Below, one piece after another: positions 31,860-42,220 of a DNA stretch of 64,000 bases. A model generated the notes under the pieces. That model saw only the letters and a list, made by a program, of their open reading frames with translations. It was not told the origin of the DNA and searched no databases. The stretch is from Eublepharis macularius (lineage: Eukaryota; Chordata; Lepidosauria; Squamata; Eublepharidae): positions 155,738,397-155,802,396 of the forward strand of contig NC_072790.1 in assembly GCF_028583425.1 (NCBI RefSeq), given 5' to 3'. Numbering within the stretch: position 1 is the first letter of the stretch; each line of letters opens with the position of its first letter. The position numbers and the translations under genes were made by a program.

Positions 31860-32968
31860 GATTAGCAAGCTAACTTACCTAGGAGATGGGCATGAAATTC
31901 TAAAGGAAGACTCTTGAGGATGGCCTTGCCCACAGCTGCGTCCTTTCTGGAGTCTACGTCAATGACATAATGCTTGAGAGAGAGATGCCCATGTTGAAGG
32001 CTGATGAAGTGGACTGAGTTCCTAAAGAGTGTGCTCTTAAGTGCAATGGGCATGGTTGGTCAGATTGTTTATAACAATTCTTAATGAGTTAAACTATCCA
32101 ATTTGAAATGATCTGTGCGGCAACTTTCAGAGCCTTTTTGGGCCCTTTAAATGAGACAAAAAGATTAGGGTCCTTTCAGAAAGGAGCTGTCCTGTCAAAC
32201 TAGAAACACAAAGCATGTTTAACATCTAGGGTGAGCAATTTCTCTCTGTGTCAGTCGTAGGAGTGGGGGAAATACTGGTAAGACAATGTCCTGATTTAAG
32301 TGAAAAGCAGAGATGACCTTTGGCAAAAAGGGGAGGCTTGGACGGAGGGCCATCTTATCTGCGAACATCTTAATGAAAGGAGGGTTGTATCTCAGGGCTT
32401 GCAATTTACTCACCCTCCTGGCCAAGTTGATAGCCACCAGAAAGGCTGTTTTAACTGTCAGAACCTTAAGGGAGCAGCTAGTTAGGGGTTCAAAAGTTTT
32501 ATGCATGAGTGAAGCAAGAACCAAGGAGAGACCCCACCGGGGAATCAGCCTAGATGCTGGAGGATATAGGTCTGCTAAACGTCCAAGGAAGGACTTGCAC
32601 TGTGGTTGGGCAAATAGCAATTTCCCATTTATATTGTCATGGTAGGCAGAAATGGCTGCTGGGCGGACCTTAATGGAGGAATTAGCCAAACCTTGATTCT
32701 TAAGCCGGATCACATAGTTCAAAATAGATGGCAATGAGGCCGAACCTGGGTTCAAGTAGTTGCCTGCAGCCCAAAGAGAAAATCTTTTCCATGGCTGTTG
32801 TGGGTTTTCCGGGCTGTATTGCCATGGTCTTGCCAAGACCACGGCAATACAGCCCGGAAAACCCACAACAGCCATCGTTCTCCGGCCGTGAAAGCCTTCG
32901 ACAATACAACAAAATCTTTTCCATTTGGCTAGGTATGATTTCCTAGTGGATGACTTCCTAGCTTCCAA
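31860..32968 (-). pseudogene. DIRS B1 tyrosine recombinase, interrupted
   Basis: The N-terminal part reads SSTRKSYLAKWKRF, then, after a 118-bp hairpin insertion, LPSILNYVIRLKNQGLANSS and IKVRPAAISAYH. TVKTAFLVAINLARRVSKLQ carries the first catalytic arginine. Past a stop near 32219 the frame resumes with AHSLGTQSTSSAF, where the HxxR box of active recombinases (AHSxR) has lost its arginine. The protein is inactive on sequence grounds. Confidence 0.75.
32793..32910 (+). mobile_element. 118-bp PLE terminal hairpin in DIRS B1, 14-bp target duplication
   Basis: AAAATCTTTTCCAT lies directly on each side (32779-32792 and 32911-32924). The insert is a near-perfect palindrome without spacer: GGCTGTTGTGGGTTTTCCGG to GGTCTTG, then its reverse complement. 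The right side alone continues with ATCGTTCTCCGGCCGTGAAA and GCCTTCGACAATA. These are the terminal bases of the PLE at 40221-42220. It splits the recombinase frame but keeps it open, because 118+14 = 132 is a multiple of three. Confidence 0.85.
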
Positions 32969-33084
32969 CAGGACCTTCTGGATTAGGAAGAAGGAATTCA
33001 GTCCAGAGCAGATATGAACCAGGCTGTCAGTTTCAGAGTGCCCAGGTCATGGTGTTGAACCATGTCAAACTGTGGCAGGTGTGG

Positions 33085-33417
33085 TGTTAGGGGAAAATGA
33101 TAGATTCTGCCCTGCCTTCAGGCATTCCATTCAGGTTCAGCAATGGAGGGAAGGGGTTACACCCAGCCTGGATTGTGCACTCCACCTCTTTCATGACTTT
33201 TGCAACTGATTTACATTTACATGGCCCTCTCTCCCTGCACCCTCTCCCCCTCCCCTCCCCACCTATATATCTTTGGCCAGTTTCTCCATGCATCTGATGA
33301 AGAGAGCTGTGGTTCTTGAAAGCTTATGCCACAATAAAGTTGTTTAGTTTTAAAGGTGCTACTGGACTCTTTACTATTTTGCAACTACAGACTAACATGG
33401 CTGACTCCTCTGGATTG
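33085..33417 (+). mobile_element. PLE (Neptune-type) 3' end inserted in DIRS B1
   Basis: The segment ends with the tail common in squamates and turtles: CATCTGATGAAGAGAGCTGT, TTCTTGAAAGCTTATGCC, AAAGGTGCTACTGGACTC and CTACAGACTAACATGGCTG. DIRS gag sequence resumes at about 33418. CTGATGA...GAAAGC has the shape of a hammerhead core. The 5' limit near 33085 is approximate. Confidence 0.65.
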
Positions 33418-33464
33418 ATGGCAATGGAGAAATGGCTGTAGATGGTTCCATGACTTCCAGAATC

Positions 33465-33994
33465 TCATCCTCTGAGAGGGATGGAACCAAAGTGAAATGT
33501 CTTCTGGAGGTTGGAGACAAGAGTTCTTGGAAACCTGGGTGAACGTGATGCAACCGAAGCATTCAGAGCTGAAGAAGAGGATTTTTTCCTCTTTTGTGAC
33601 TTAGAAATCAATGTTTTATCAGCATGCTTCGACTTGAGCTTAGCCTTTTTTGTAGGTGGCTCTGACTGGCACCCTGGTAGAATCAACCAAGGGGCAGCTG
33701 GAACCAATTGGCTTTTCTGGACGGTGCTAAGCCCTGAACATGCTGGAGGAACCGATGAGGCCCATTGTGGGTGCTGCAGTCCGTTATCTGTGGCATTAAG
33801 ATCGGAGTTAGTACACCCAGAGCTGCTTTAAGTAGCGATGCCCTTTCATGGCACACTTTGGGCGTAAAATGTTTACAGACTGCATACTGCAAGGTGTAAT
33901 AGCCCTTGCCCAGACAAAGAAGGCATTGGTCATGCCCATCTGATTGGGCCATCTTTGTCTCACAATGGGAACACTTCTTGAATATGGCCTTCAA
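33465..33994 (-). pseudogene. DIRS B1 gag N-terminal part
   Basis: The minus strand opens MKAIFKKCSHCETKMAQSDG followed by HDQCLLCLGKG, with paired CxxC motifs at residues 8-11 and 24-27. Then come FTPKVCHERASLLKA and, after a frame change, a lysine/serine-rich stretch with PTKKAKLKSK. The B2 gag begins the same way (RCSTCD...SQCLYCLGE). The C-terminal half is deleted. Confidence 0.75.
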
Positions 33995-34302
33995 CGCAAT
34001 GGAATAAAAGGCCCGAGCTCACATCTGTAGTGGTTGGAACTGAAGAGCAGAGAGAAGACACATCCTTCTTCAGCAGCAGCAAAAGAAGAACTGAGAGAGG
34101 GAACTGCTCGCCCTGCCTTTCTTAGCTGCACCTGGGGAAAAGCGCGCAAAAAGGCTAAGTGAGCTTCTTGCACCTCTAGGAGTTTTAGAATGTCTGCAGA
34201 TGGCCTGCACATGCCCTGTTCCCATGTGGGACTTGACAGAGACATGACAATGAACTAGTTCCCTCTTTAGTCCACCTGCCAAGCATAAGATAGTTACTTC
34301 TC

Positions 34303-34867
34303 TGATACTGTAGTATCATTTGGCTTGGTAGCCTTCCCATCCTACCTCAGTTCTGGGGCCTGCTTGTGTTGCTTCACAGATAGGCATGGCATATTTTGTG
34401 TTGCTTGGTTGTTTGGTTCTTTTGTCACAATGAGATGTGCATGACCAATGCCTTCTTTGTCTGCTTGGTTGGCGGTTTTGGCATTGGTGTGGATCCATTT
34501 GGGGGGTGAAGGGGTCTGCATGCCTATCATCTTCACTTGGGGATCCACTTAAGGTACTCTGGGGTACCTTCCAGAGACCTGCCCAGCTCAAGGGCTGTTG
34601 GGTTTGCCTTGCCCTCAGATGGCAGAAGAACCATGTGGTGACTATCCCCATGTGGGATCTTGCCTGCCACCTCTGGGTTTTCCCCTCAGCAGGCAGGCTG
34701 AGAGACATACTGGACAGCAGGTGGGTCATCTGATTCCTAGATCCACTGCCCTATGCCAAGCCAAACCTCTACAGCTGTAATCAATAAAGTTGTGACCTTT
34801 CTTTATTCCAGCAATGTTTTTGTATCATGCCCCACTCTCAGCTATGATTCACCACTAGGCCACAACA
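34303..34867 (+). repeat. Possible solo LTR
   Basis: The segment could run from TGTAGTATCA at about 34309 to CCACAACA at 34867. A polyadenylation-type region (CAATAAAGTTGTGACC) at 34783 and CCACTAGGCCACAACA at the end resemble reptilian retroviral or Gypsy LTR ends. Flanking GATAC and GAACC are only a poor target-duplication match. No coding sequence accompanies it. Confidence 0.35.
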
Positions 34868-35218
34868 GAACCTTCTACCTCTGGTGACAGTGCATTCCTA
34901 GGGAATCACTAGGGAAAAAACTGTTGACTGCTAGCTGTGGAGGAGCTGGGATTTAAAAGAAAGCTGGATGAAAATGTGTCCCATTGTTTGCAGTCCTTCC
35001 TTTAACTACTTTCTAAAGCAGAATCCAGTAAAGCAGGTGGTACTGTGACTACCAACTTAAGAAGTCACTTAAGGCTTTTTGCTGCCTCCTATATCCTCTA
35101 TAACTTTTACAGGTAATTAAAATGAATAAAAATTCAAAAATCAAAAAACCTTAATACAATTCAGTAATGGTTATTTACAATTCTGACTTTTTCCAGTCAT
35201 TCAAAAATCATTAAATAC

Positions 35219-35270
35219 CTTGTAGTTGCTTCTCCACTCGCTTCAACTCTTGTAATATTGATGATATCTC
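35219..35270 (-). CDS. CEP170: CEP170 coding exon (second from end)
   Basis: This 52-base micro-exon encodes EISSILQELKRVEKQLQ plus the first base of a valine codon (visible residues 118-135). The acceptor is ATTCCTGCAG and the donor GTATTT. The sequence looks like a short amphipathic coiled-coil helix. Its phase (one leftover base) fits the terminal exon, which begins with TG. It is too short for simple ORF calling but is supported by both splice sites and by family match. Confidence 0.85.
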
Positions 35271-36042
35271 CTGCAGGAATGTATCATAAGCATCAGCTTC
35301 ATTAAGGGGGAAAATATATCATCATAATATATAAACTACAATGACATTTGATGAATAATTTCTATGTTGATGTGGAAGAGAAACTGGAGCACATTAAACC
35401 ATTTTAGTGCACCTTCGAAAGTGTTAAAGCTAGGAAAATGAGAATCTAAAGGGATAAAGAGTAGCATCATTTAACAGTTCTGATCTCAGGTTTTACTTCC
35501 AATATAGATTGAAAAAAATTCTTCCTTCCATCAGCATCCTCCAAATTCACACTAAATGGGAAAGGAACAAGGCTCCTAGAGGAGCACTGGCTCTGGGAAG
35601 TCCAGCTGATACTGAGGTCCACACTCGGCTACTGAGTATTGCACTCCCTCTAGCTGAATGACTACACACACACACAGCCACACCATTCATTGTATTATAG
35701 TACAGCAATTACAGTTTACTTCAGAGGAGAAAAACTGAGCAATTAAATCAATTTCTTGCCATGATTAAGATGAAGAATTATTATGAACTTAAATGTGAAC
35801 TACATTTTTAGTACACGTATCTAACATGGTAGGATCCTTTTCAAGATCAATACTAGTAGCTTTAAGATGAATGTTTTACTTGGAAATTCAGACAATACTA
35901 GTATTGGTATCTGATGTACCATTTAAACAATGGCAGAAGGATATATCAAGATTTGTGCGGCAAAGAAAGAAACCATGTGTAATGTTACAGGATGCAAAAG
36001 AAAGAGCTGGTTTGGGACTACCAGATTTGAAAGTATATTCAA

Positions 36043-36117
36043 CAACAACAACAACATTCAATTTATATTTCGCCCTTCAGGACAATTTAATGCCTAGAGC
36101 AGTTTACAAAGTGTGTT
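36043..36117 (-). mobile_element. Truncated SINE 3' end in L1
   Basis: A (CAA)n stretch and TTCAATTTATATTTCGCCCT, CAGAGCAGTTTA-like sequence match the 3' end of the SINE at 59225-59495, minus strand. Confidence 0.65.
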
Positions 36118-36344
36118 ATTACTGGTTACTGGAGTTAAAAAGGCACAATAAAAGATTTTGATGGAATGTCTGTTTATGGTATGATAAAGTTAACGTGAAT
36201 GTGGATTTTAAAAATCATTATATTAGTCATGCCATTCTGAGAGTATAGGTTGTGCCCAAAAACACTTTTGTGGATATCAACACAAGAAGCTTTTTTCAAA
36301 TGGGAAATGATAGCCAAACACAAGTGGTTAACATATCGGGCTAT

Positions 36345-36384
36345 TTTGCTACTACAGACTAACACGGCTAACTCCTCAGGATCT
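36345..36384 (+). mobile_element. 40-bp PLE tail insertion with 12-bp target duplication
   Basis: ATATCGGGCTAT occurs at 36333-36344 and 36385-36396. Between them is only the PLE tail TTTGCTACTACAGACTAACA, then CGGCTAACTCCTCAGGATCT. L1 coding sequence continues on both sides. Confidence 0.8.
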
Positions 36385-36470
36385 ATATCGGGCTATGTTA
36401 GTCTTGGTACAAAGTGAATGTAAAATCAAACCGAGAGAAGATCTGATTATACAAGGCTACAGTGTTACCC

Positions 36471-37394
36471 TAAATGGGGGTTCTTCTTGTGAGTTGGGGG
36501 AAATTAGCATACAAGGAGAAGCAGTGAGAGGGGGTAACTATTAGAATCCCTACCTATGTATACCAGCAGTTCCCTTAAAGAACTCTCTAAGAAATAACCA
36601 GGCAAGTGTTCCACAGTTTTTATTAAAGGGGCAGCAAAAGCAAACACATGAGAAATCACACACAACATACACACAGAGGTAACTAGAAAACAGGGAGGAA
36701 CAGGGAGAGGAGTACTGGGCCAGGTGATATTTACCAGTCTAGAAGACAGTCTAGATGACATCAGAAAGAGAGTTGCAGCTGAATGTGCAGTGCTTTGCAG
36801 CAAGAGGAAGGAGGTTCAGACACACTCCTGAAGGTGTGCATAGGATCCCAGGACATATACACTTAGAACATGGCAGGGCAGTCCAGTTATAATAGGGAAT
36901 GTACCCTGGGGCAGGATCACGTCTTCTGCCCCAAAACAATAGCTTAACGGCTGTTTCCGGAGGTGAGACAATAAAATGGGAAAGGTTTGATTAAACCTTC
37001 CTGGGTGTTACTAAAGGTAAGAAATAGTGATTGATGACCTGTGATTAGCAGAAGGGAAGAGTTGTCAGGTCCTCAATCATCAACTCTGATTAAGAAGGAG
37101 GAAGGGAGGAAGATTGGCAGGGTGTGGGTGATTAATTCAAGAACTCCTGGAAGACCTTTTGTCTTTACATCTATGCACGTCTCTGGGGTGAGGGGCTATT
37201 GGCCAGTCCTGCCTCATGACTCACATTCCAGTAGTTTTCCATCTCCAGCTGGAGTTGGGAACTGTCTGGCCTAGCCAGGCAATGTGCCATGTACTTCAAG
37301 CACACAGGGAAAAGTTTTATGATATGTCCATATTTATAAGCTTCCTTATTAGCATGAGGGTATCGCTGGACTGCTAATGGATATGATTAATCTG
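36471..37394. mobile_element. Unclassified insertion of about 0.9 kb in L1
   Basis: L1 coding similarity stops near 36470 and resumes near 37395 at the next expected block. The intervening sequence must therefore be an insertion. It shows no coding domain, no clear inverted ends and no target duplication that I can find. Confidence 0.5.
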
Positions 37395-38285
37395 TGACAG
37401 TTTTTTAAACAGAATTATGTAAGAAAGATGAACATGCTATTGCTAAAATGTATAAACTTTTGTTGAAATTGGAGACAGAAGAAGAACAGGTGAAAAACTA
37501 TGATAAAATTGGCAAAAAAGTTTGGATATAATATACAAATTGAACAATGGGAAAAATGTGCCTTACATTTACATTAAACTTTAGTTTGAAAGAGAATTTT
37601 TATAAAATGATATATTGGTGGTATATGACATCAGACAGATTAGCTAAAATGTATAAATGTATCTTGAGTAGATGTTGGAAATGTGAACTGCATGAAGGGA
37701 TATTTTATCATCTATGGTGAATGTGTGTAGCAAAGCCAAAAACTTCTGGATACAAATGCATTAATTTATTCAGAGGATTTTAAATATGAATATACAAATG
37801 AAACTGGAGGCTTTTTTGCTGGGGCTAATGGACGAACAGTTAGAAAGAACTCATGGAACTTTGTTCTTCTTTATGATATTAGCAGCAAGAGTATTATATG
37901 CTCAAAAAAGGAAGACTTCAACATTACCTACAATTACAGGAATGGTTGGTGAAGATGATGGAGCTTGCAGAGATGGCCAAACTTACTTTTTGGTTAGGGA
38001 AAAGACACTATCTAAATTCACTGTTTTCTGGAAACCCTTTATAGAATGGAAAAAAATGAACTGATGATTTGTTCTTTTGAAGATTAAGAAATAAAAAAGA
38101 AGAAAATCAGAGTGCAATCTTAGAGTGAGTGTATAACAGGTAAAACCTGTCACAGAGAAAATCAAAGGTTATTCTTTTTTTTTCTTTATAATTGTGTTTT
38201 CCTTTTTTATGTTCTTTTGTGCATTTTTCTTTCTTTTTTAGTTTTTTATACCTTGTTCTAAAATCTTTAATAAAATTCACGGGAA
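37395..38285 (+). pseudogene. L1 ORF2 C-terminal fragment, second part, and 3' end
   Basis: The plus strand reads HAIAKMYKLLLKLETEEEQV and LAKMYKCILSRCWKCELHEG, with FYHLWW (the Cys/His knuckle at the end of L1 ORF2). Then follow KELMELCSSL and LVKMMELAEMAKLTF. The element ends near 38285 in an AT-rich 3' UTR with AATCTTTAATAAAATTC. Several frame changes and stops show decay. Confidence 0.75.
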
Positions 38286-38567
38286 AAAAGATCTACACCA
38301 GAAGCTGTCCAGGACAAATGCTTACCAGTTTAGCCACCATCCTTTAGGTACATATGCTTACAGTGTAGGATTTTGATTTTTAAAAGTCATTTGCATTTTA
38401 GTTCATTAAAAGTAGTATAAAAAGTTTTAACCTGAGAAATATATTTTTAGTGACAAACTATCCAAAATCTATTTTATTTAAAATATTTTACACAGACATA
38501 ATGACCTTTCCCCTTTTAAACCTGGCTATGTGAATATTAATTTGGAGCAAAGTTTATTTTTTCATAC

Positions 38568-38661
38568 CATGCTTGAGGTTTTCACAATTGGAACATCACT
38601 TTCAGCTCGCAGTTTCTTCTCAATGTCTTCCCAGTTCCGGTCTTTGTCCTTAAACAGTATT
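38568..38661 (-). CDS. CEP170: CEP170 coding exon (third from end)
   Basis: This 94-base exon supplies one base completing the split arginine, then 31 codons (visible residues 87-117): [31 protein letters not shown]. The acceptor reads TTGGCTATAG and the donor GTATGA. The highly charged, probably helical sequence is one of the most recognisable parts of the CEP170 C-terminus. The exon ends in phase 0. The adjacent intronic bases up to 38290 downstream look unique. Confidence 0.85.
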
Positions 38662-39814
38662 CTATAGCCAAGAAGTACAGAGGAGTGATGTGAACTATAC
38701 AATTTGTATATATATTCAGAGAAAGCAGAAATTCTAATTGGTCCCAGCTCAAAGATTAGACTATCTCAGGTTCATGCTGCTCTTGCTCCTATCTGAAAGT
38801 ACAGCTAAATATACAACAATATATTTTCCCCAATAATAGCTTTAAAAAAAAAAAAATCTTAATTGCATATTAGACTAAAGCATGCCATAACAGCAGTGAG
38901 ACTGAATTTTCTGCCTTTGACAAAGACAGAAACATTAACCATTGGTCCATTTAGGCCAGAATTACCTACTCGGACTCCTCAGAGTATCTTTTCTGTATCT
39001 GCTGGTATCTTTTCTAACTCTGCTAACTAAAATTCTTTAAATTGGAAATGCTACGATTGAACTTGGGACTTTCAATAAAGCAATGGGTATGTCACATTGC
39101 AGAGTTACTCTGTATTTTATATGCCAGGTTACCAGATCTGGGTCAAACCTTTTCAATGCAATGTAGAGCCCTGTTCATCAGAGCACATTTCCAGCAACCT
39201 CCAGTGCTAAAATAAAGTCCCTGCCGTTTCTAGGACTAATTATTTTGTGATGTTTGAGGTATTACATTTCATTTTGAAGAATGGCCTCAAGATATGGATC
39301 AAAAAATCTATACAATGGAGGTCCATACAGAAGGGTTCTCCCCTTCCACAAGTCTGGGGAATTCCCATGTTTGCAGAAAAATATGAAATGTTAGAAAAAG
39401 TAGGTTTAAAAGTCCTAAAACCATATAAGCATGTCTGCTACCAAGGTCTCACAATGCAGTATTATGTAATCTTGGTAGCCATTTTGGGGGTTTCATAGGC
39501 ATCACCTATGGCATCTTCATGTGAAAAAATCTTTTTCTCTCTTTCTATCTTATTGTTGTACTTAATCATACTAAGGGATTAAAAATACTCTGAATTGAGC
39601 ATTGATGAAAGAGGGACTTAAATGCAACTTATGGGTAGATTAGCAGGATTGGATATTATACAAAGCCATCGTTGTGCATTACCATGAATAAACTGCCAAA
39701 ACAGATAGGATGAAATCATACATTCAGTGCTTCACTAACAAGATTGCAATATGGAGGACAAACTAGGGGGTATTTCTCACCTAGAATCTGAAGTTCTTTA
39801 AAGAAACCATGCAC

Positions 39815-39895
39815 AAATGAACAAGATTTGGGTCCAGTAGCACCTTAAAGACGAACTAGATTTCTAAGATATGAGCTTGTGAAAAATAACAAAAT
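39815..39895 (-). mobile_element. PLE tail fragment, minus strand
   Basis: The minus strand reads CACAAGCTCATATCTTAGAA, then CTTTAAGGTGCTACTGGACC, as at the ends of Neptune-type PLEs. Confidence 0.6.
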
Positions 39896-40299
39896 GTGAT
39901 GTATAATAAAGTTCCTTTTAAAAAGCACCTTGTAAAGTATTTCTGAATTATGATATAAGGGGAGGGGGCACTCCAATGAAGATGCCTAAGTCGCCCTCAC
40001 ACAAATCCAGAGGGAACTTGACTCTGAGGAGCCTCCCTTCATATAGCACAGAGGGCTGCAGTGAGAAAAGACTGGCAGGAAAGATCTGTGCTGTGAGAGG
40101 AGTCCTGCCTGCTGTTCTTTGGATCCAGCCGCCTGTAACTGTCACATAAAAGCTACAACTTTTTCCTTCTCATTTAAGCAGTAGTTCTATAATGCTAATC
40201 TAAAGATTCAATGTAATATGTATTGTCGAAGGCTTTCACGGCCGGAGAGCGATGGTTGTTGTGGGTTTTCCGGGCTGTATTGCCGTGGTCTTGGCATTG

Positions 40300-40352
40300 T
40301 AGTTCCTGACGTTTCGCCAGCAGCTGCGGCTGGCATCTTCAGAGGTGTAGCA
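40300..40352 (-). ncRNA. Hammerhead-ribozyme-like motif, PLE left arm
   Basis: On the minus strand the core CTGAAGA (40336-40342), a stem GCCAGC/GCTGGC and GAAAC followed by GTC (40308-40315) fit a type I hammerhead core with a minimal third stem. Hammerheads of this type are described from Penelope-like elements. Activity is not shown. Confidence 0.5.
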
Positions 40353-40417
40353 TCAAAAGACAGAGATATCTCAGTGTCACAGTGTGGAAAAGATGTTGGC
40401 AGGTCATTTGTATCTAC

Positions 40418-40884
40418 TCAGGAGGGGTGGGGTTGAGCTGAGTCATCCTGTAAGAGTTTCCCAGGGTGTGGAATGCTAATGGCAGGAGGCTTCACTGTAT
40501 CCTGAGGAGGTTCTTTTGCATATGGATTGGTGCTTGATGTGCTAATCTTCTCTGCAGGGCTATTGTCGGGTATAGAGTGTTTTGTTAGCCTGGTGTTTTT
40601 CAGAACTGGAAACCATGCTCTGTTCATTCTTAAGGTTTCTTCTTTCCTGTTGAAGTTTTGCTTATGCTTGTGAATTTCAATGGCTTCCCTGTGCAGTCTG
40701 ACAAAGTAGTTGGAAGTGTTGTCCAGTATTTTGGTGTCCTGGAATAAGATACTGTGCCCTGTTTGAGTTAAGCTATGTTCAGCCACTGCTGATTTTTCAG
40801 GTTGTCCAAGTCTGCAGTGTCTTTCATGTTCTTTCATTCTTGTCTGGATGCTACGCTTTGTGGTCCCGATGTACACTTGTCCAC
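40418..40884 (-). pseudogene. PLE GIY-YIG endonuclease domain, inverted arm copy
   Basis: The minus strand encodes CGQVYIGTTKRSIQTRMKEH, then RHCRLGQPEKSAVAEHSLTQ and the C-terminal extension to DDSAQPHPS. It is almost residue-identical to the plus-strand copy (only M/I and R/K-type changes seen). It lacks any RT because the arm begins inside the endonuclease. Confidence 0.85.
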
Positions 40885-40886
40885 AG

Positions 40887-42056
40887 CTGCTTTCAGCCCA
40901 GTTATAGCAAACTTCTACATGGAACATTTTGAAAAAAACAGCTCTAGAATCAGCACCCTACAAACCTAGTGTACGGTTCCGGTTTGTGGATGATACATTT
41001 ATCATTTGGAGTCATGGGGAGGAAGAATTGATGGGGTCTTTGAATCATCTCAACAACATCCACCTGAACATTCAATTCACAATGGAGAAAGAAATCGAGG
41101 GAAAACTCCCATTTCTGGATACCTTGGTCATCCACAAAGCAAACTTTCAGTTAGGTCACAAGGTCTACAAGAAACCAACTCACACTGATCGGTACTTACA
41201 CAAAAACTCCAATCACCACCCCCGACAGAAAAGAGGCATAATGAAAACATTAGTGGATCGTGCAAGATGGATATGTGAGCCACACTTTCTCAATGAGGAA
41301 ATTAATCATCTAAACCACGCACTTCAGGCAAATGGCTACTCCAGAAATGAAATCCGAAGAGCAATCCAACCCAGGCTGAATCAAACATCCAAGGAAAAAC
41401 AGTCTCCTACAGGAAAAGTGTTTTTGCCATATATCAAAGGAATCACTGATCAGATGGGAAAGCTTATGAAAAAGCATAACCTCCAAGCAGTATTCAGACC
41501 CACCCGAAAAATACAACAGATGCTACGATCAGCAAAAGACAGTAGAGACCCCTTCACCTCTGCAGGAGTATACCGTATACCCTGCAGCTGTGGACAAGTT
41601 TACATCGGGACCACAAAGCGTAGCATCCAGACAAGAATAAAAGAACATGAAAGACACTGCAGACTTGGACAACCTGAAAAATCAGCAGTGGCTGAACATA
41701 GCTTAACTCAAACAGGGCACAGTATCTTATTCCAGGACACCAAAATACTGGACAACACTTCCAACTACTTTGTCAGACTGCACAGGGAAGCCATTGAAAT
41801 TCACAAGCATAAGCAAAACTTCAACAGGAAAGAAGAAACCTTAAGAATGAACAGAGCATGGTTTCCAGTTCTGAAAAACACCAAGCTAACAAAACACTCT
41901 ATACCCGACAATAGCCCTGCAGAGAAGATTAGCACATCAAGCACCAATCCATATGCAAAAGAACCTCCTCAGGATACAGTGAAGCCTCCCGCCATTAGCA
42001 TTCCACACCCTGGGAAACTCTTACAGGATGACTCAGCTCAACCCCACCCCTCCTGA
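40887..42056 (+). pseudogene. PLE RT and GIY-YIG protein, N-terminally incomplete
   Basis: From 40887 the frame reads SPVIANFYMEHFEK, then a one-base slip in an A run (about 40932) shifts to ALESAPYKPSVRFRFVDDTF. This holds the palm FVDDTFIIW box. LPFLDTLVIHKANFQLGHKV and VYKKPTHTDRYLHKNSNHHP follow (thumb), then the GIY-YIG endonuclease GVYRIPCSCGQVYIGTTKRS with ERHCRLG and AEHSLTQTGHSI. From the slip on, 375 codons are open. The N-terminal RT fingers are missing, so the copy is dead despite looking young. Confidence 0.85.
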
Positions 42057-42120
42057 GTAGATACAAATGACCTGCCAACATCTTTTCCACACTGTGACAT
42101 TGAGATATCTCTGTCTTTTG

Positions 42121-42175
42121 GTGCTACACCTCTGAAGATGTCAGCCACACCTGCTGGCAAAACGTCAGGAACTAC
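42121..42175 (+). ncRNA. Hammerhead-like motif, PLE right arm, core mutated
   Basis: CTGAAGA at 42132-42138 is intact, but GCGAAACGTC has become GCAAAACGTC, losing the conserved G of the GAAA core. The upper stem is also weakened (GTCAGCC...TGCTGGC). This copy would be expected to be inactive. Confidence 0.45.
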
Positions 42176-42220
42176 AATGCCAAGACCACGGCAATACAGC
42201 CCGGAAAACCCACAACAACC

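Larger units (their letters stand above)
31508..34255 (-). mobile_element. DIRS retrotransposon B1, internally deleted, minus strand
   Basis: This is a B-family DIRS about 2.75 kb long, half the length of the B2 copy at 51949-57618. Its left end (TTACCTGTAACTGTTGTTCA) pairs with an internal complementary region at 31764-31850. ITRs at about 31545-31680 and 34080-34255 share CTCCTAGAGGTGCAAGAAG on opposite strands. It keeps gag (33465-33994) and recombinase (31860-32968) but lacks all RT/RNase H, so it would be non-autonomous. Two PLE-derived insertions sit inside. Confidence 0.85.
35850..36470 (+). pseudogene. L1 ORF2 C-terminal fragment, first part
   Basis: The plus strand reads VLVSDVPFKQWQKDISRFV, then MLQDAKERAGLGLPDLKVY. 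After a SINE insertion it continues LKRHNKRF and, past a stop, WYDKVNVNVDFKNHYI with TLLWISTQEAFFQ. This is the region after the RT in squamate L1 elements. It is broken by stops, by a SINE fragment (36043-36117) and by a 40-bp PLE tail. Confidence 0.75.
40221..42220. mobile_element. Penelope-like element with about 660-bp inverted arms
   Basis: Bases 40254-40884 reappear in reverse complement at the right side (about 41585-42220), at close to 99% identity over the coding part. Between them lies RT sequence on the plus strand. The left side carries 33 more terminal bases (TATTGTCGAAGGCTTTCACG to GAGAGCGAT), absent from the right. The junction near 40884 joins the inverted endonuclease domain directly to the plus-strand RT at FSPVIANFYMEHFE. 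PLE RT and GIY-YIG domains identify the family. The L1 at 42221 begins immediately after it. Confidence 0.88.
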
